DNA of 60,411 nt from Chlamydiota bacterium (GTDB lineage Bacteria; Chlamydiota; Chlamydiia; Chlamydiales; JAAKFQ01): NCBI GenBank assembly GCA_011064725.1, contig JAAKFQ010000004.1, forward strand, positions 1 to 60,411, written 5' to 3'. Below are positions 17,418-25,270 of the stretch, piece after piece; position 1 is the first letter of the stretch; each line of letters begins with the position of its first letter. Made by a program: the position numbers and the translations under genes. A model generated the notes under the pieces. The model was not told the origin of the DNA. It ran no database searches and was given only the letters and a program-made list of their open reading frames with translations.

Positions 17418-20130
17418 ACTTGATCTTTATTTGTGCCTAAGTGATCTATCTAATCTTTTAAAAAAGAACCGCTTTGCCATTACCTTAGCTTTTTTCTCTG
17501 CAGCAGCACTTTTTTTCATCATCTCTCTTTTTTCAACTCCACAATTTCACTTAGAAGCAAGTTTTATAGAAAAACATCAAAACCTAAAGCAACTTTCTCA
17601 AAAAAGTATGCTAGATACGTTAAGCCAAATGGGTTCTAATGAAATGGGTGCTGCGACACTATTTAAATCTAAAAGAGTTTTGGAAAGAGCAGTCATGGAT
17701 ACAGGGATTCAAATGCAAATACGCCCTCCTTTTCGCCTTATCGAGCTTTATTTCAACCTGATCGATAATGCGTATACAGAACTTGCATGGATAAAAAACC
17801 AATATTCTAAAGCAACAGACCATAGAATTGCTTCTATTGCATTTAAAAATGTGGAATATCTCAAACCTTTTCCCAAAGGGATTTCCCTTGTGTTTTTGGA
17901 TGATATGCACTTTGAAGTTTGGGAACATAATCAAAAATTAAAGACAGGAAGTATTGATAAACGCGTCAGCTTGGCAGACGTGCATTTTACAGTGGTAAGT
18001 CAAAAACAAACACCTTTAAAAGGCGCAATTTTTCATATCACCATTCAACCTTTAGACAACATGGTGCAGTTTGTTAAATCTAGGTTCACAGTGGAGGAAA
18101 ATAAAAAAGATTCCACATGCTTGGTTTTAGGGTTTAAATACAAAGATCCTCTAAAAGGAAGTGAGTTGCTCAATACAATCATGGAAAAATATCGAGCATT
18201 GATGAAAGAAGACTCACTTCGTATTGCCAATGAACAACTTGTGTTTTTAGAAAAACGCAAAAGTGACAATTATAGAAATTTTGAAAATATTTTTTCACAA
18301 TTTAAAAAATACAATGATAAAAACGTGGGAGAAGATGGATTTTTGCTTATTGAAGATGAAGTCAAGATGTTTTATCAACCAAGAAAAGAGATGCAACGGC
18401 GACTTTTTGTTATCGAAAATGAACTCAAAAGCTTAGAAAACACTGAAAATAAGCCCCATTTTCAAATGTTTGAGGGTGAATTTTCAAAAAAAATGCATAA
18501 TTTGCAAAATGACATGGATGCGTGTCGCTCAAGAAGAGAAACGCTTCTTCTAGCGATCGGGGAAAATTCAACGCATTCAAAAAATAGGGCGCATCTTGAA
18601 AAAGAACTAGATCAGATCAAATACGAAAAACAAAATGAAAAAGAATCTAAACAATTGCTTTTTCAAATTGTGAGTAATCAACCCATTTCACGTAATTTGA
18701 TGATTTTGCAAAATCCTTCTACAACACTTGCTTCTTGGATCAAAAAAATGTATGACAATCGAGACAAGGATAAAACATATCTAAAAACCTATTTAGAAAA
18801 CCGTATTCGCACAAGTCAGTTAAGGCAAAAAATTTTGAATGAACGCTTAAACTTTTCCCAAGAAACCTTTCCTGAATTGCAAGGCATTGAATTAGAAACA
18901 GCAGGTGTGCTCTATACCCAATATCGCAAAGATTTAGACAGCATGCAGTTAAAATCAAAACAGCTGCAATATGCTATTTCGCAACTTAATGAACCAAGTT
19001 TTGAGATTTCTACTCTGGGGGCTATTTTATCAGATCCCATTTCATTTTCCATGATTTCTAAGGCTGCAGATTTGATGCTACTTTTACAAGATGAAAAAAA
19101 TCACTCTCTTAAGGAAAAAGCGCGTATTCAACATGAACTTCAAATCCAACGTCATGCAATTTTACTCCATACGAAAGATTCTTTAGAACTGCATAAATTA
19201 AATGAAGCTTTGATCAAAGATAAGCTTGTTTCGATACAACAAATTACGGTGGAATTATTGAATCGAAAAATTGCATTTTTGGAAGATCAGTTGACACAAT
19301 CGCTGCAGACATTAAAAAAGAATCTTGTAATAGAAAAGCAAGCTGTAGAGAAAAACTTGCAAGATATGTCACAAAAAATGCGCCACTTGCCAGAAAAATG
19401 GAATACACAAGAAAAGCTTGAATTTGAAAAAAAACTCAACATGGAAATTTTAAAAACCATGACCTCTTTTGTGGAGTCGAAAAATATTGCCATGTATTTG
19501 GATGTGATCCAATCAGGACCTCTTGATTTAGCAACTGTACCGCAAAGACCCAAAGCGCCCTTGATTGCAGTGATGTCTTTTGCAGGCGGAATTTTAGGAG
19601 CTTTTTTCATTATCGCTTATCTCATTTTTACAGCCTTTTTCTATGGATTTCCTGTTTCAAAAGATAATTTAATGCTCAGAGGTGAGTACGTTGCAGGAAA
19701 AATACAGCACAATGCAACAGCAACGATCAAAAAAAGTCTGCTCTTTTTAGCAAGCAAGCTCAAATCAAATAAAGTTGTGCATTTTATTGGCAGCTTAGAA
19801 CTTTTAAAACGCACACTAAAAATCTTACAAGCACAACAGCAATCGGTTTTAGTCATTCATCCTTTTGCATCCAAACATTCTGATCATAATCACCATTATG
19901 TAGGAGACCAAGAAGCGCTATTTTCTAAAGAATTTAAAACAAAACTTGAAGCATTTCAAAAACAGTATGAATGGGTGATTTTTCATTTCGATCAGCAACC
20001 TACAAAAATAGATCCTGAACTGTTTGCAGATTTAGCTTTTGGCTATATGATCTGTTTGAAAGATGAAAATGTTGAGCACTTAGAACCCTATTTTGTACTC
20101 AATAATCCTAAGGTGTTTGTCTTAAGTTAA
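17404..20130 (+). CDS. Wzc/GumC-like chain-length determinant protein with degenerate kinase-like C-terminus
   Basis: 908-residue inner-membrane protein. The first membrane helix is ITLAFFSAAALFFIISLF (about 22-39). A very long periplasmic coiled-coil part follows. The second helix (LIAVMSFAGGILGAFFIIAY) is preceded by PQRPKAP, the proline-rich motif of Wzz/GNVR proteins. After the helix about 170 cytoplasmic residues resemble a bacterial tyrosine-kinase domain in layout, but no Walker A (GxxGxGKS/T) is visible; QYEWVIFHFDQQP sits where Walker A' would be. It probably controls chain length without kinase activity. The only possible start is TTG 17404, because an in-frame stop occurs at 17392. 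Overlaps the wza-like gene by 14 bp. Confidence 0.78.
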   Translation: MERHKLDLYLCLSDLSNLLKKNRFAITLAFFSAAALFFIISLFSTPQFHLEASFIEKHQNLKQLSQKSMLDTLSQMGSNEMGAATLFKSKRVLERAVMDTGIQMQIRPPFRLIELYFNLIDNAYTELAWIKNQYSKATDHRIASIAFKNVEYLKPFPKGISLVFLDDMHFEVWEHNQKLKTGSIDKRVSLADVHFTVVSQKQTPLKGAIFHITIQPLDNMVQFVKSRFTVEENKKDSTCLVLGFKYKDPLKGSELLNTIMEKYRALMKEDSLRIANEQLVFLEKRKSDNYRNFENIFSQFKKYNDKNVGEDGFLLIEDEVKMFYQPRKEMQRRLFVIENELKSLENTENKPHFQMFEGEFSKKMHNLQNDMDACRSRRETLLLAIGENSTHSKNRAHLEKELDQIKYEKQNEKESKQLLFQIVSNQPISRNLMILQNPSTTLASWIKKMYDNRDKDKTYLKTYLENRIRTSQLRQKILNERLNFSQETFPELQGIELETAGVLYTQYRKDLDSMQLKSKQLQYAISQLNEPSFEISTLGAILSDPISFSMISKAADLMLLLQDEKNHSLKEKARIQHELQIQRHAILLHTKDSLELHKLNEALIKDKLVSIQQITVELLNRKIAFLEDQLTQSLQTLKKNLVIEKQAVEKNLQDMSQKMRHLPEKWNTQEKLEFEKKLNMEILKTMTSFVESKNIAMYLDVIQSGPLDLATVPQRPKAPLIAVMSFAGGILGAFFIIAYLIFTAFFYGFPVSKDNLMLRGEYVAGKIQHNATATIKKSLLFLASKLKSNKVVHFIGSLELLKRTLKILQAQQQSVLVIHPFASKHSDHNHHYVGDQEALFSKEFKTKLEAFQKQYEWVIFHFDQQPTKIDPELFADLAFGYMICLKDENVEHLEPYFVLNNPKVFVLS

Positions 20131-20303
20131 CGCGAATTTGAAAATTAGAAATGAAATTTTTTTTGAAGAGATTTTTTTAGCCTTATTGAAAATAACTTTC
20201 TTTTTTATCCAGGGTTTCAACTGGCGAAAGTAAAAATTGATAAACCATTTCCTAGGGATATACAAGACAACCAACAAGAACTCATAAACAAAGGAGTTAA
20301 TTT

Positions 20304-20933
20304 ATGTTTCTAATCAAAGAATTTAGAGGTTTGCTTTTTTTTGTATGTTTTTTTTCCGTTTTATCATTTCATGCAAATGCAGGTATTCATGCTCATGGAT
20401 ATTGGGAGGAGAATATAAACCATTGTTATGATCGAGAACTTTCTCAAGCATTGGTGGAATTTTTTAAAAGCAAACAAGTTAATAGTATTGCAGATTTTGG
20501 ATGTGGTGATGGATCTTATACAAGAATGCTCAAAGCCTCTGGTTTTCATTGCGAAGGTTTTGATGGCAATCCATTTACAGTTGAAATGACCGATGGACAT
20601 GGCCAGGTTCTTGATTTAGCCATTGATCAGAATTTAGACAAAAAATATGACTTTGTTCTAAGTTTAGAGGTGGGAGAACATATTCCTGCTGAGTTTGAAG
20701 AAACTTTCATTCAAAATCTTCATCGACATAATGCAAAAGGACTCGTTCTCTCATGGGCCATTCCTAACCAAGGGGGGCATGGTCATTTTAATGAAAAGTC
20801 AAATGCCTATATAAAAGAAAAATTTTTACAACTTGGATATGTAAACAATGTAGAAGCAGAACAATTTTTAAGAAGCCGTAGTACCCTTTGTTGGTTTAGA
20901 AATACTATCATGGTTTTTGAGAAAAAAGAATGA
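20304..20933 (+). CDS. Class I SAM-dependent methyltransferase with N-terminal signal peptide
   Basis: 209 residues, ATG at 20304 with AAAGGAG nine bases upstream. Residues about 8-27 form a hydrophobic signal sequence (LLFFVCFFSVLSFHANA, with an ANA cleavage site). The body is a methyltransferase fold: motif I IADFGCGDGSYTRML, acidic motif II GFDGNPF, then FVLSLEVGEHIPAEF and LVLSWAIPNQGGHGHFN. Export is surprising because S-adenosylmethionine is a cytoplasmic cofactor. The protein may act after secretion into the host or inclusion, or the hydrophobic start may be a membrane anchor. Both are inference. It stands alone, about 170 bp after the Wzc-like gene; those 170 bp show no other feature. 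Confidence 0.75.
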   Translation: MFLIKEFRGLLFFVCFFSVLSFHANAGIHAHGYWEENINHCYDRELSQALVEFFKSKQVNSIADFGCGDGSYTRMLKASGFHCEGFDGNPFTVEMTDGHGQVLDLAIDQNLDKKYDFVLSLEVGEHIPAEFEETFIQNLHRHNAKGLVLSWAIPNQGGHGHFNEKSNAYIKEKFLQLGYVNNVEAEQFLRSRSTLCWFRNTIMVFEKKE

Positions 20934-21010
20934 ACATATTTTCTTAAATTTTTTTCTGGCTACAGTGAAAATATTTTAGTAATGCTTTATTATAAATTTA
21001 TAGGGATTGT

Positions 21011-21127
21011 TTGGCTTTTTTTTGTGTTTCTTGCGATACACTACCGCAAGATTTCCATTTTGGACCCAATCCCAATGATGGAGAGGAACAAGAACACGAA
21101 GCTGAAGATTTTTTAGAAGAATTTTAA
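21011..21127 (+). CDS. Possible small acidic protein or gene remnant
   Basis: An open frame with TTG at 21011 encodes about 38 residues ending in a strikingly acidic tail (NDGEEQEHEAEDFLEEF). No ATG is available and the frame opens only at 20996. The composition looks like a real protein end, so this may be a small gene or the last piece of a decayed gene. Nothing recognisable. Confidence 0.25.
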   Translation: MAFFCVSCDTLPQDFHFGPNPNDGEEQEHEAEDFLEEF

Positions 21128-21149
21128 CCTAGGTTTTTAATCCTAGTTT
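21126..21149. terminator. Stem-loop between the 20304-21127 region and pbp2
   Basis: AACCTAGG and CCTAGTTT pair (7 of 8) around an 8-nt loop, overlapping the pbp2 stop codon. There is no long T-run on either side, so termination is only possible, not clear. Confidence 0.3.
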
Positions 21150-24100
21150 AAGGTTTTAATTCTTTGAATTTTTCTATGATAGAAGCGGCTAGTGGAGCTA
21201 GCGTACGACCCGCTCTTCCAAAGCGCAAATTGATCACAATCACAAGCTCTGGTTGATTGTTTTCATAATAAATAATGCCAAGCCATGTGTGTTTGTAGAT
21301 TTGATGGTGCTGTTTTTCATCAAAACTGATGGTTTGCGTAACTTCAGAAGACGAAGTTTTGCAAAAGAGCTGATCTTTTAATCGCTTGAAACTTTTTGAT
21401 GGAATCAATTCATAATAACAGGTGCCTCTTTTGCCTAAGACAACTTGTTTCATGCCATCTAGAAGTGTGCGTTCAATAGCTTTTGGCATCTCCACTTTTA
21501 AAAGAGGAGGGTTTTTAAGTTTTTGCACCTGATTTTCAAAGAGTTGTTTAGTATTTAAAATCAAAGGAAAGTGGACACTGACCTTTTTAAGCAGATCTTT
21601 GTGAGGATAGTCCAAGGTATTGAAAAAATGCATGATCTCAAAGTTAGGTTCTTGACCTTCCGTCTCATAGACAACTTTGGGGGAATGGACGATGCCGTGA
21701 TTGGCGATGGCAGTGAGCATCAAAGCTGCTTGCAAATTGGTTGCAAGTACATTTTGTCCAATAGCGAAGCTGTACAGAGAAGAAGGATTAAAAAAGAGGT
21801 CAAAAGGAATTTGCCCCCGTTTTTCATAAGGTAGATCAATGTTAGAGAATTTGGTAAACCCAAATCCTTTTGCGGTTGTAAAAAGATGCAAAGGATTTTG
21901 GATGTAATCTTGAGCAAGCAGAGAAAAATAAGGGTTGGAAGAGGCTTCAATAGCGCCTTTTAAATTGATCCATCCGATATTGCGTCTTTGACTTTTGATT
22001 AAACGTCCTCCTTTGTAATGTTGCAAAATTGCTTCGCCTTTTTGGTTTTTTGCAAGCATCATTTTTTGCGTTTGCGGGTCTTTTTCAAAAGAGTCATAAA
22101 TCACAAGGGGGTTGTGGATCGGCTCTTGGTGCAAGTATTGTTTGAAAAGGGCTGAATAAGCTGTGACAAGCTTAAACAAAGAGCCAATCGTGATAGGTTC
22201 TTGATAGCCTAGGTGTTTTGTATGGCCAAAGCCATATTTGGGATAAAATCCAAGTGCCAAATCTTCCAAAGAAGCTCTTTTGCCAAGTTGAGGGTAATAT
22301 CCAATCAAAGGATCATGTTTGAGGTCTTCAAAAGCAACAAATGTGTTCAAATAACGCTTTGCAATACTTGCTGGCAAAAGATGGAGCCCAGTTTTTAGTT
22401 TTTTATAGGCCTGAACCCATAAAAGTGCGACGTGAGCACCGTTTGCGATTTCTTTTTTCCAAAGATGCAGAATCTTTTCAAAAGCTTTTAAGCTTGGATC
22501 TAAAGGAACATCGAGTAAAAAGCTAGAAAGGCAAGCTGTTTCATGCTCTTGCCAAAAAGGGATAAACATTTCTTGTTCTTTTTTAGATAAATACTCAGTA
22601 AAGGGACGCGCATAAGTGTTTTTTTCTTTTTCCATTTGGCGCTTTTCTTTTAAGAATTGAGAAAAATATTCTTCTCGCCATTTTGCAAAAACCGTTTCTT
22701 TAAAGGTCATATGAACCATATCTTTAACAGCTGCCGTCAATTCGCTATATTCTTTAGCATCTTGGCAATGTTCATCTAGCGTGCGGTCTTGCATGAAAGA
22801 AAGCACTTCTTGATCAAAACGTGTATGCTTGCAAAACAGTTGTAAAAGATCGCAAAAGAGCATGCGATCATAAGCAGATAGATGAAAAGCTTTGAGTGTT
22901 TTTGGAAGTAAATCTTCTCGTGTAAGCAGTGCTTTTTTAGAGAGATTGTGTTCTATACAGAGCAGATCTAAAGAGGTTTGCAAGTGGATCACTTTTTGCA
23001 GTGTATTGAATGTATTAAACACACTAAACAAGCGATGGTTTGGAGGGAGCAGCGCCAAAAGGTAGTGTTTTAAATCCATTTTTGTAGGGATTTCGACAAT
23101 TTGATTTTGAAAAAAACATTCTTTTTCAAAAGGAATTTTTCTTTCAAAGATGTGTTGCTTGTAGCGCTTTGTTTCGAGCCATTTATGGATTTGAGCTGTA
23201 TCTTTTTCTACAAAATCGTTGGGATCAAAACGTGGATAGGAAGCAAAAGCATAGATGTGGCTTGTCTTAGGATCCATGACAAGAAGTGATGAGCCTTTCA
23301 TTTGAGGAATTTGTAAATTTTTATACGAATTTGTCTCTTTATCAAAATAACGTTGATTGGGCTCCATATTTTCTAGTTTGATCAATTCTTTTTCTGCAAA
23401 TTCTTGCAATTCCAACATAATAGATAAACGCACATCTTTACCCTTGATGGCTTTTTTGGATTGAGACAAGTTCAAAACCACATTTCCAAACACATCGGTT
23501 TCAAAATGATTGACACCAGCAAATCCTCTCAAATCTTCATCATAGCTTTTTTCAATTCCCGCTTTTCCTGACTGATCTCGTGTTGTATAAGCTTTTTGTT
23601 TGAGATAATTGAGTCTATGTTCAACTTCTTGAAAAGAAGCAAAATCTTTGGGTAGGGCAATATCCAAATCGAGCTTTCGCTGGTACAAAAATTGTTCTAA
23701 AGAGCGAATTTCACTTGCAATTTTGTGGTACTCGTTTTGATCAATAGAGCCCAGATATCCCAAAAGATGACACGCTGTTTTTCCATGTGGGTAAAAGCGC
23801 TTATGCGTTCTTTCAGCAACAAGTCCTGGAAAATCCTTTTCTGCGATTTTAATTTGGGCAAACTCTTTTTCTGAGATGTCAAGTTTTAGGGGATAGGGGT
23901 GTGTTGGCAAAAGCGCTGCTTTGGCATAGATTTCATCCTGGACCCACTCTTTATCCAAATGGCAAATGTTTTCAACCAAACTGGCGAGTTTTTCTATATA
24001 TTCTTTTCTTGAAAAGATTTTTTGTTTTTTTCCTTCAATTATTTTGTATTGAATCCAAGGAATGGAGCGAACGTCCGAATACAAAATAGAGACATTGTAT

Positions 24101-24315
24101 TGGGTCTTGTTGATGGCCAAAGGAGTGCCAAATCGATCTAAAATATGACCTCTTTGGGGGTGGGAAATGCGTATTTTGTGCTTAGGTTTTCTAGCTTCTT
24201 GGACAAAATAGTCATGCTGTAAAATAGATAGTTGATAAATGCGCAAAGCAAGTACTGCAAAAAGCACTCCAAAAACAAGCCACGTTTTTCTCAAAAAAGG
24301 TTTCAACTTATGCAT
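21148..24315 (-). CDS. mrdA: Penicillin-binding protein 2 (large chlamydial type)
   Basis: Transpeptidase for peptidoglycan synthesis, anchored in the inner membrane by one N-terminal helix (about 12-30). The N-terminal dimerisation domain has SHPQRGHILDRFGTPLAINK and later AGIEKSYDEDLRGFAG. The catalytic motifs are SLFK (serine at about residue 705), SSN (about 790) and KTS (about 985; most PBPs have KTG). At 1055 residues it is far longer than E. coli PBP2 (633); about 350 extra residues lie between the pedestal (ending near FASYPRFDPNDF) and SLFK. Chlamydial PBP2 proteins are similarly long, and their gene lies beside ompA-rpsB, as this one lies beside rpsB. Confidence 0.9.
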   Translation of the reverse strand: MHKLKPFLRKTWLVFGVLFAVLALRIYQLSILQHDYFVQEARKPKHKIRISHPQRGHILDRFGTPLAINKTQYNVSILYSDVRSIPWIQYKIIEGKKQKIFSRKEYIEKLASLVENICHLDKEWVQDEIYAKAALLPTHPYPLKLDISEKEFAQIKIAEKDFPGLVAERTHKRFYPHGKTACHLLGYLGSIDQNEYHKIASEIRSLEQFLYQRKLDLDIALPKDFASFQEVEHRLNYLKQKAYTTRDQSGKAGIEKSYDEDLRGFAGVNHFETDVFGNVVLNLSQSKKAIKGKDVRLSIMLELQEFAEKELIKLENMEPNQRYFDKETNSYKNLQIPQMKGSSLLVMDPKTSHIYAFASYPRFDPNDFVEKDTAQIHKWLETKRYKQHIFERKIPFEKECFFQNQIVEIPTKMDLKHYLLALLPPNHRLFSVFNTFNTLQKVIHLQTSLDLLCIEHNLSKKALLTREDLLPKTLKAFHLSAYDRMLFCDLLQLFCKHTRFDQEVLSFMQDRTLDEHCQDAKEYSELTAAVKDMVHMTFKETVFAKWREEYFSQFLKEKRQMEKEKNTYARPFTEYLSKKEQEMFIPFWQEHETACLSSFLLDVPLDPSLKAFEKILHLWKKEIANGAHVALLWVQAYKKLKTGLHLLPASIAKRYLNTFVAFEDLKHDPLIGYYPQLGKRASLEDLALGFYPKYGFGHTKHLGYQEPITIGSLFKLVTAYSALFKQYLHQEPIHNPLVIYDSFEKDPQTQKMMLAKNQKGEAILQHYKGGRLIKSQRRNIGWINLKGAIEASSNPYFSLLAQDYIQNPLHLFTTAKGFGFTKFSNIDLPYEKRGQIPFDLFFNPSSLYSFAIGQNVLATNLQAALMLTAIANHGIVHSPKVVYETEGQEPNFEIMHFFNTLDYPHKDLLKKVSVHFPLILNTKQLFENQVQKLKNPPLLKVEMPKAIERTLLDGMKQVVLGKRGTCYYELIPSKSFKRLKDQLFCKTSSSEVTQTISFDEKQHHQIYKHTWLGIIYYENNQPELVIVINLRFGRAGRTLAPLAASIIEKFKELKP

Positions 24316-24369
24316 CTATTGTGGTACAACTCTCGTACTTAATCATCCATTTTAATGGAAGGAGGATAA
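24301..24369 (+). promoter_or_regulatory. Duplicated leader A: promoter-like elements and ribosome site
   Basis: TTCAAC (24302-24307) and TACAAC (24325-24330) are 17 bp apart; GGAGG stands just before the ATG at 24370. The same arrangement recurs at 24719-24788. The first 15 bases overlap the 5' end of the divergent pbp2 gene. Confidence 0.45.
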
Positions 24370-24696
24370 ATGGCTACTAATAATCAAGTGTTATGCATAG
24401 AGCCAAGAAATTATACTATACCTTGTTCCCTTCTTAAAGAGATGTGGGTAAATATATTTTTAAACATCAATAAAGCAGATTTCTATAAGGATCAAACAAA
24501 CCTTCAACTTATATGTTATGCATTTTACGTATTTTTAAATGATACGAACACTTGGAAACTAAGATGCTTTCAAGATTTTACTATCCTATTCAAAAATCCT
24601 CTTGATTTTAAAGCAAAACATCTCGAATTGTTTAAAGCGGAAAAAGAGAAGATAGCCACTATTAGGTATAGGAGTCATGGTTGCCGTTATTTCTAA
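24370..24696 (+). CDS. Unrecognised 108-aa protein (paralogous unit A)
   Basis: ATG at 24370 with a strong GGAGGATAA leader. No family recognised. There is no signal peptide or membrane segment. The middle is rich in Phe, Tyr, Leu and Asn (LQLICYAFYVFLNDTNTW), the end is basic (KAEKEKIATIRYRSHGCRYF). It lies between the divergent pbp2 and a second small gene that has nearly the same leader and the same sequence after its stop codon, so the two arose from a tandem duplication even though the coding middles are now different. This is where Chlamydia carries ompA. Confidence 0.7.
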   Translation: MATNNQVLCIEPRNYTIPCSLLKEMWVNIFLNINKADFYKDQTNLQLICYAFYVFLNDTNTWKLRCFQDFTILFKNPLDFKAKHLELFKAEKEKIATIRYRSHGCRYF

Positions 24697-24718
24697 AACG
24701 TGAACATTGAAAAAAACG

Positions 24719-24788
24719 TTTCAATTTATGCATCTGTTATGGTAGAATTCCCTTTGTTACATATTATTTTAATAAAAGGAGGATAAAT
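24719..24788 (+). promoter_or_regulatory. Duplicated leader B: promoter-like elements and ribosome site
   Basis: TTCAAT (24720-24725) and TAGAAT (24743-24748) are 17 bp apart, the same positions as in leader A and a better -10 match. AAAGGAGG precedes the ATG at 24789. An extra TTGAAA at 24707-24712 comes from the duplicated tail of gene A. Confidence 0.5.
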
Positions 24789-25052
24789 ATGACAACAGCT
24801 TTAAATTTACAAAAAACAAAGCCGGCTGCTTTAGCTGACATAAACCCATCACCACAACCAATTATAACAGAAATGCTACCTTTGATACCTTCTAGTATAG
24901 CGCAGCCTGCTTTACATGATGGATTTTGTATGGGAGCAAAGTTTTACAACCCACCACTTGTTAGAAAAGCAGAAAAGCTTTCTGCATGGCAAACAACGGT
25001 ACCAAAAAATGTTGTCCGGATTGTAAGCGGAAACCGTACTTGCTCTATCTAA
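24789..25052 (+). CDS. Unrecognised 87-aa protein (paralogous unit B)
   Basis: ATG at 24789 with AAAGGAGG at ideal distance. The 87 residues are rich in Pro, Ala and Ser/Thr in the first half (NPSPQPIITEMLPLIPSS) with a short GFCMGAKFYNPP and a basic end (VVRIVSGNRTCSI). No signal peptide, no membrane segment, no known family. The leader and the sequence after the stop codon match those of the preceding gene. The tail carries TTGAAA, which serves as the -35 of the tRNA-Gly promoter. Probably expressed as a single small message. Confidence 0.7.
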   Translation: MTTALNLQKTKPAALADINPSPQPIITEMLPLIPSSIAQPALHDGFCMGAKFYNPPLVRKAEKLSAWQTTVPKNVVRIVSGNRTCSI

Positions 25053-25062
25053 AACGAGAGCA

Positions 25063-25091
25063 TTGAAAAAAAAGGTTGCCTGATCTATACT
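25063..25091 (+). promoter_or_regulatory. tRNA-Gly promoter
   Basis: TTGAAA (25063-25068), 17-bp spacer, TATACT (25086-25091), then 11 bp to the first tRNA base. A near-consensus housekeeping promoter. Confidence 0.7.
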
Positions 25092-25102
25092 TCTATCTAA
25101 TT

Positions 25103-25173
25103 GCGCCTGTAGTTCAATGGTAGAACATTAGCCTTCCAAGCTACTAGTGTCAGTTCGATTCTGATCAGGCGCT
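25103..25173 (+). tRNA. tRNA-Gly (anticodon TCC)
   Basis: 71 nt with a perfect 7-bp acceptor stem (GCGCCTG with CAGGCGC), TAGTTCAATGGTAGAAC D-arm, anticodon loop CTTCCAA giving UCC (glycine GGA/GGG), GTTCGATTC T-loop and discriminator T. CCA is not encoded. The outermost pair of the anticodon stem is mismatched. Confidence 0.93.
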
Positions 25174-25179
25174 TATTGA

Positions 25180-25241
25180 CTGATGCTTAAGCATCAGCAT
25201 AGGTAATTTTAACCAAGACCGAAATCCAATTTTAATTGGAT
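25180..25241 (+). promoter_or_regulatory. rpsB leader with two perfect palindromes
   Basis: The palindrome CTGATGCTTAAGCATCAG (25180-25197) and the hairpin ATCCAATTTTAATTGGAT (25224-25241) lie between tRNA-Gly and rpsB. Neither is followed by a T-run, so they are not typical terminators. They may separate the tRNA from the mRNA by processing, or serve S2-dependent control of rpsB-tsf as known from other bacteria; the latter is inference. Confidence 0.45.
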
Positions 25242-25270
25242 GCCGTGTCAAAAAAAGCGAGGGACAAGGC

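Larger units (their letters stand above)
24301..25078 (+). repeat. Tandem duplication of a leader-gene-tail unit
   Basis: Unit A starts at 24301 and unit B at 24719 (period 418 bp). Leaders agree at 23 of the first 26 bases (TTTCAAYTTATGCATCT core) and again over AAGGAGGATAAAT. The sequences after the stop codons also agree: CTAAAACGTGAACATTGAAA after gene A, CTAAAACGAGAGCATTGAAA after gene B. The coding regions retain only patchy similarity, mainly at the C-terminus (KAEK ... I.R...C). A shared history with strong divergence of the coding part is the simplest reading. Confidence 0.7.
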
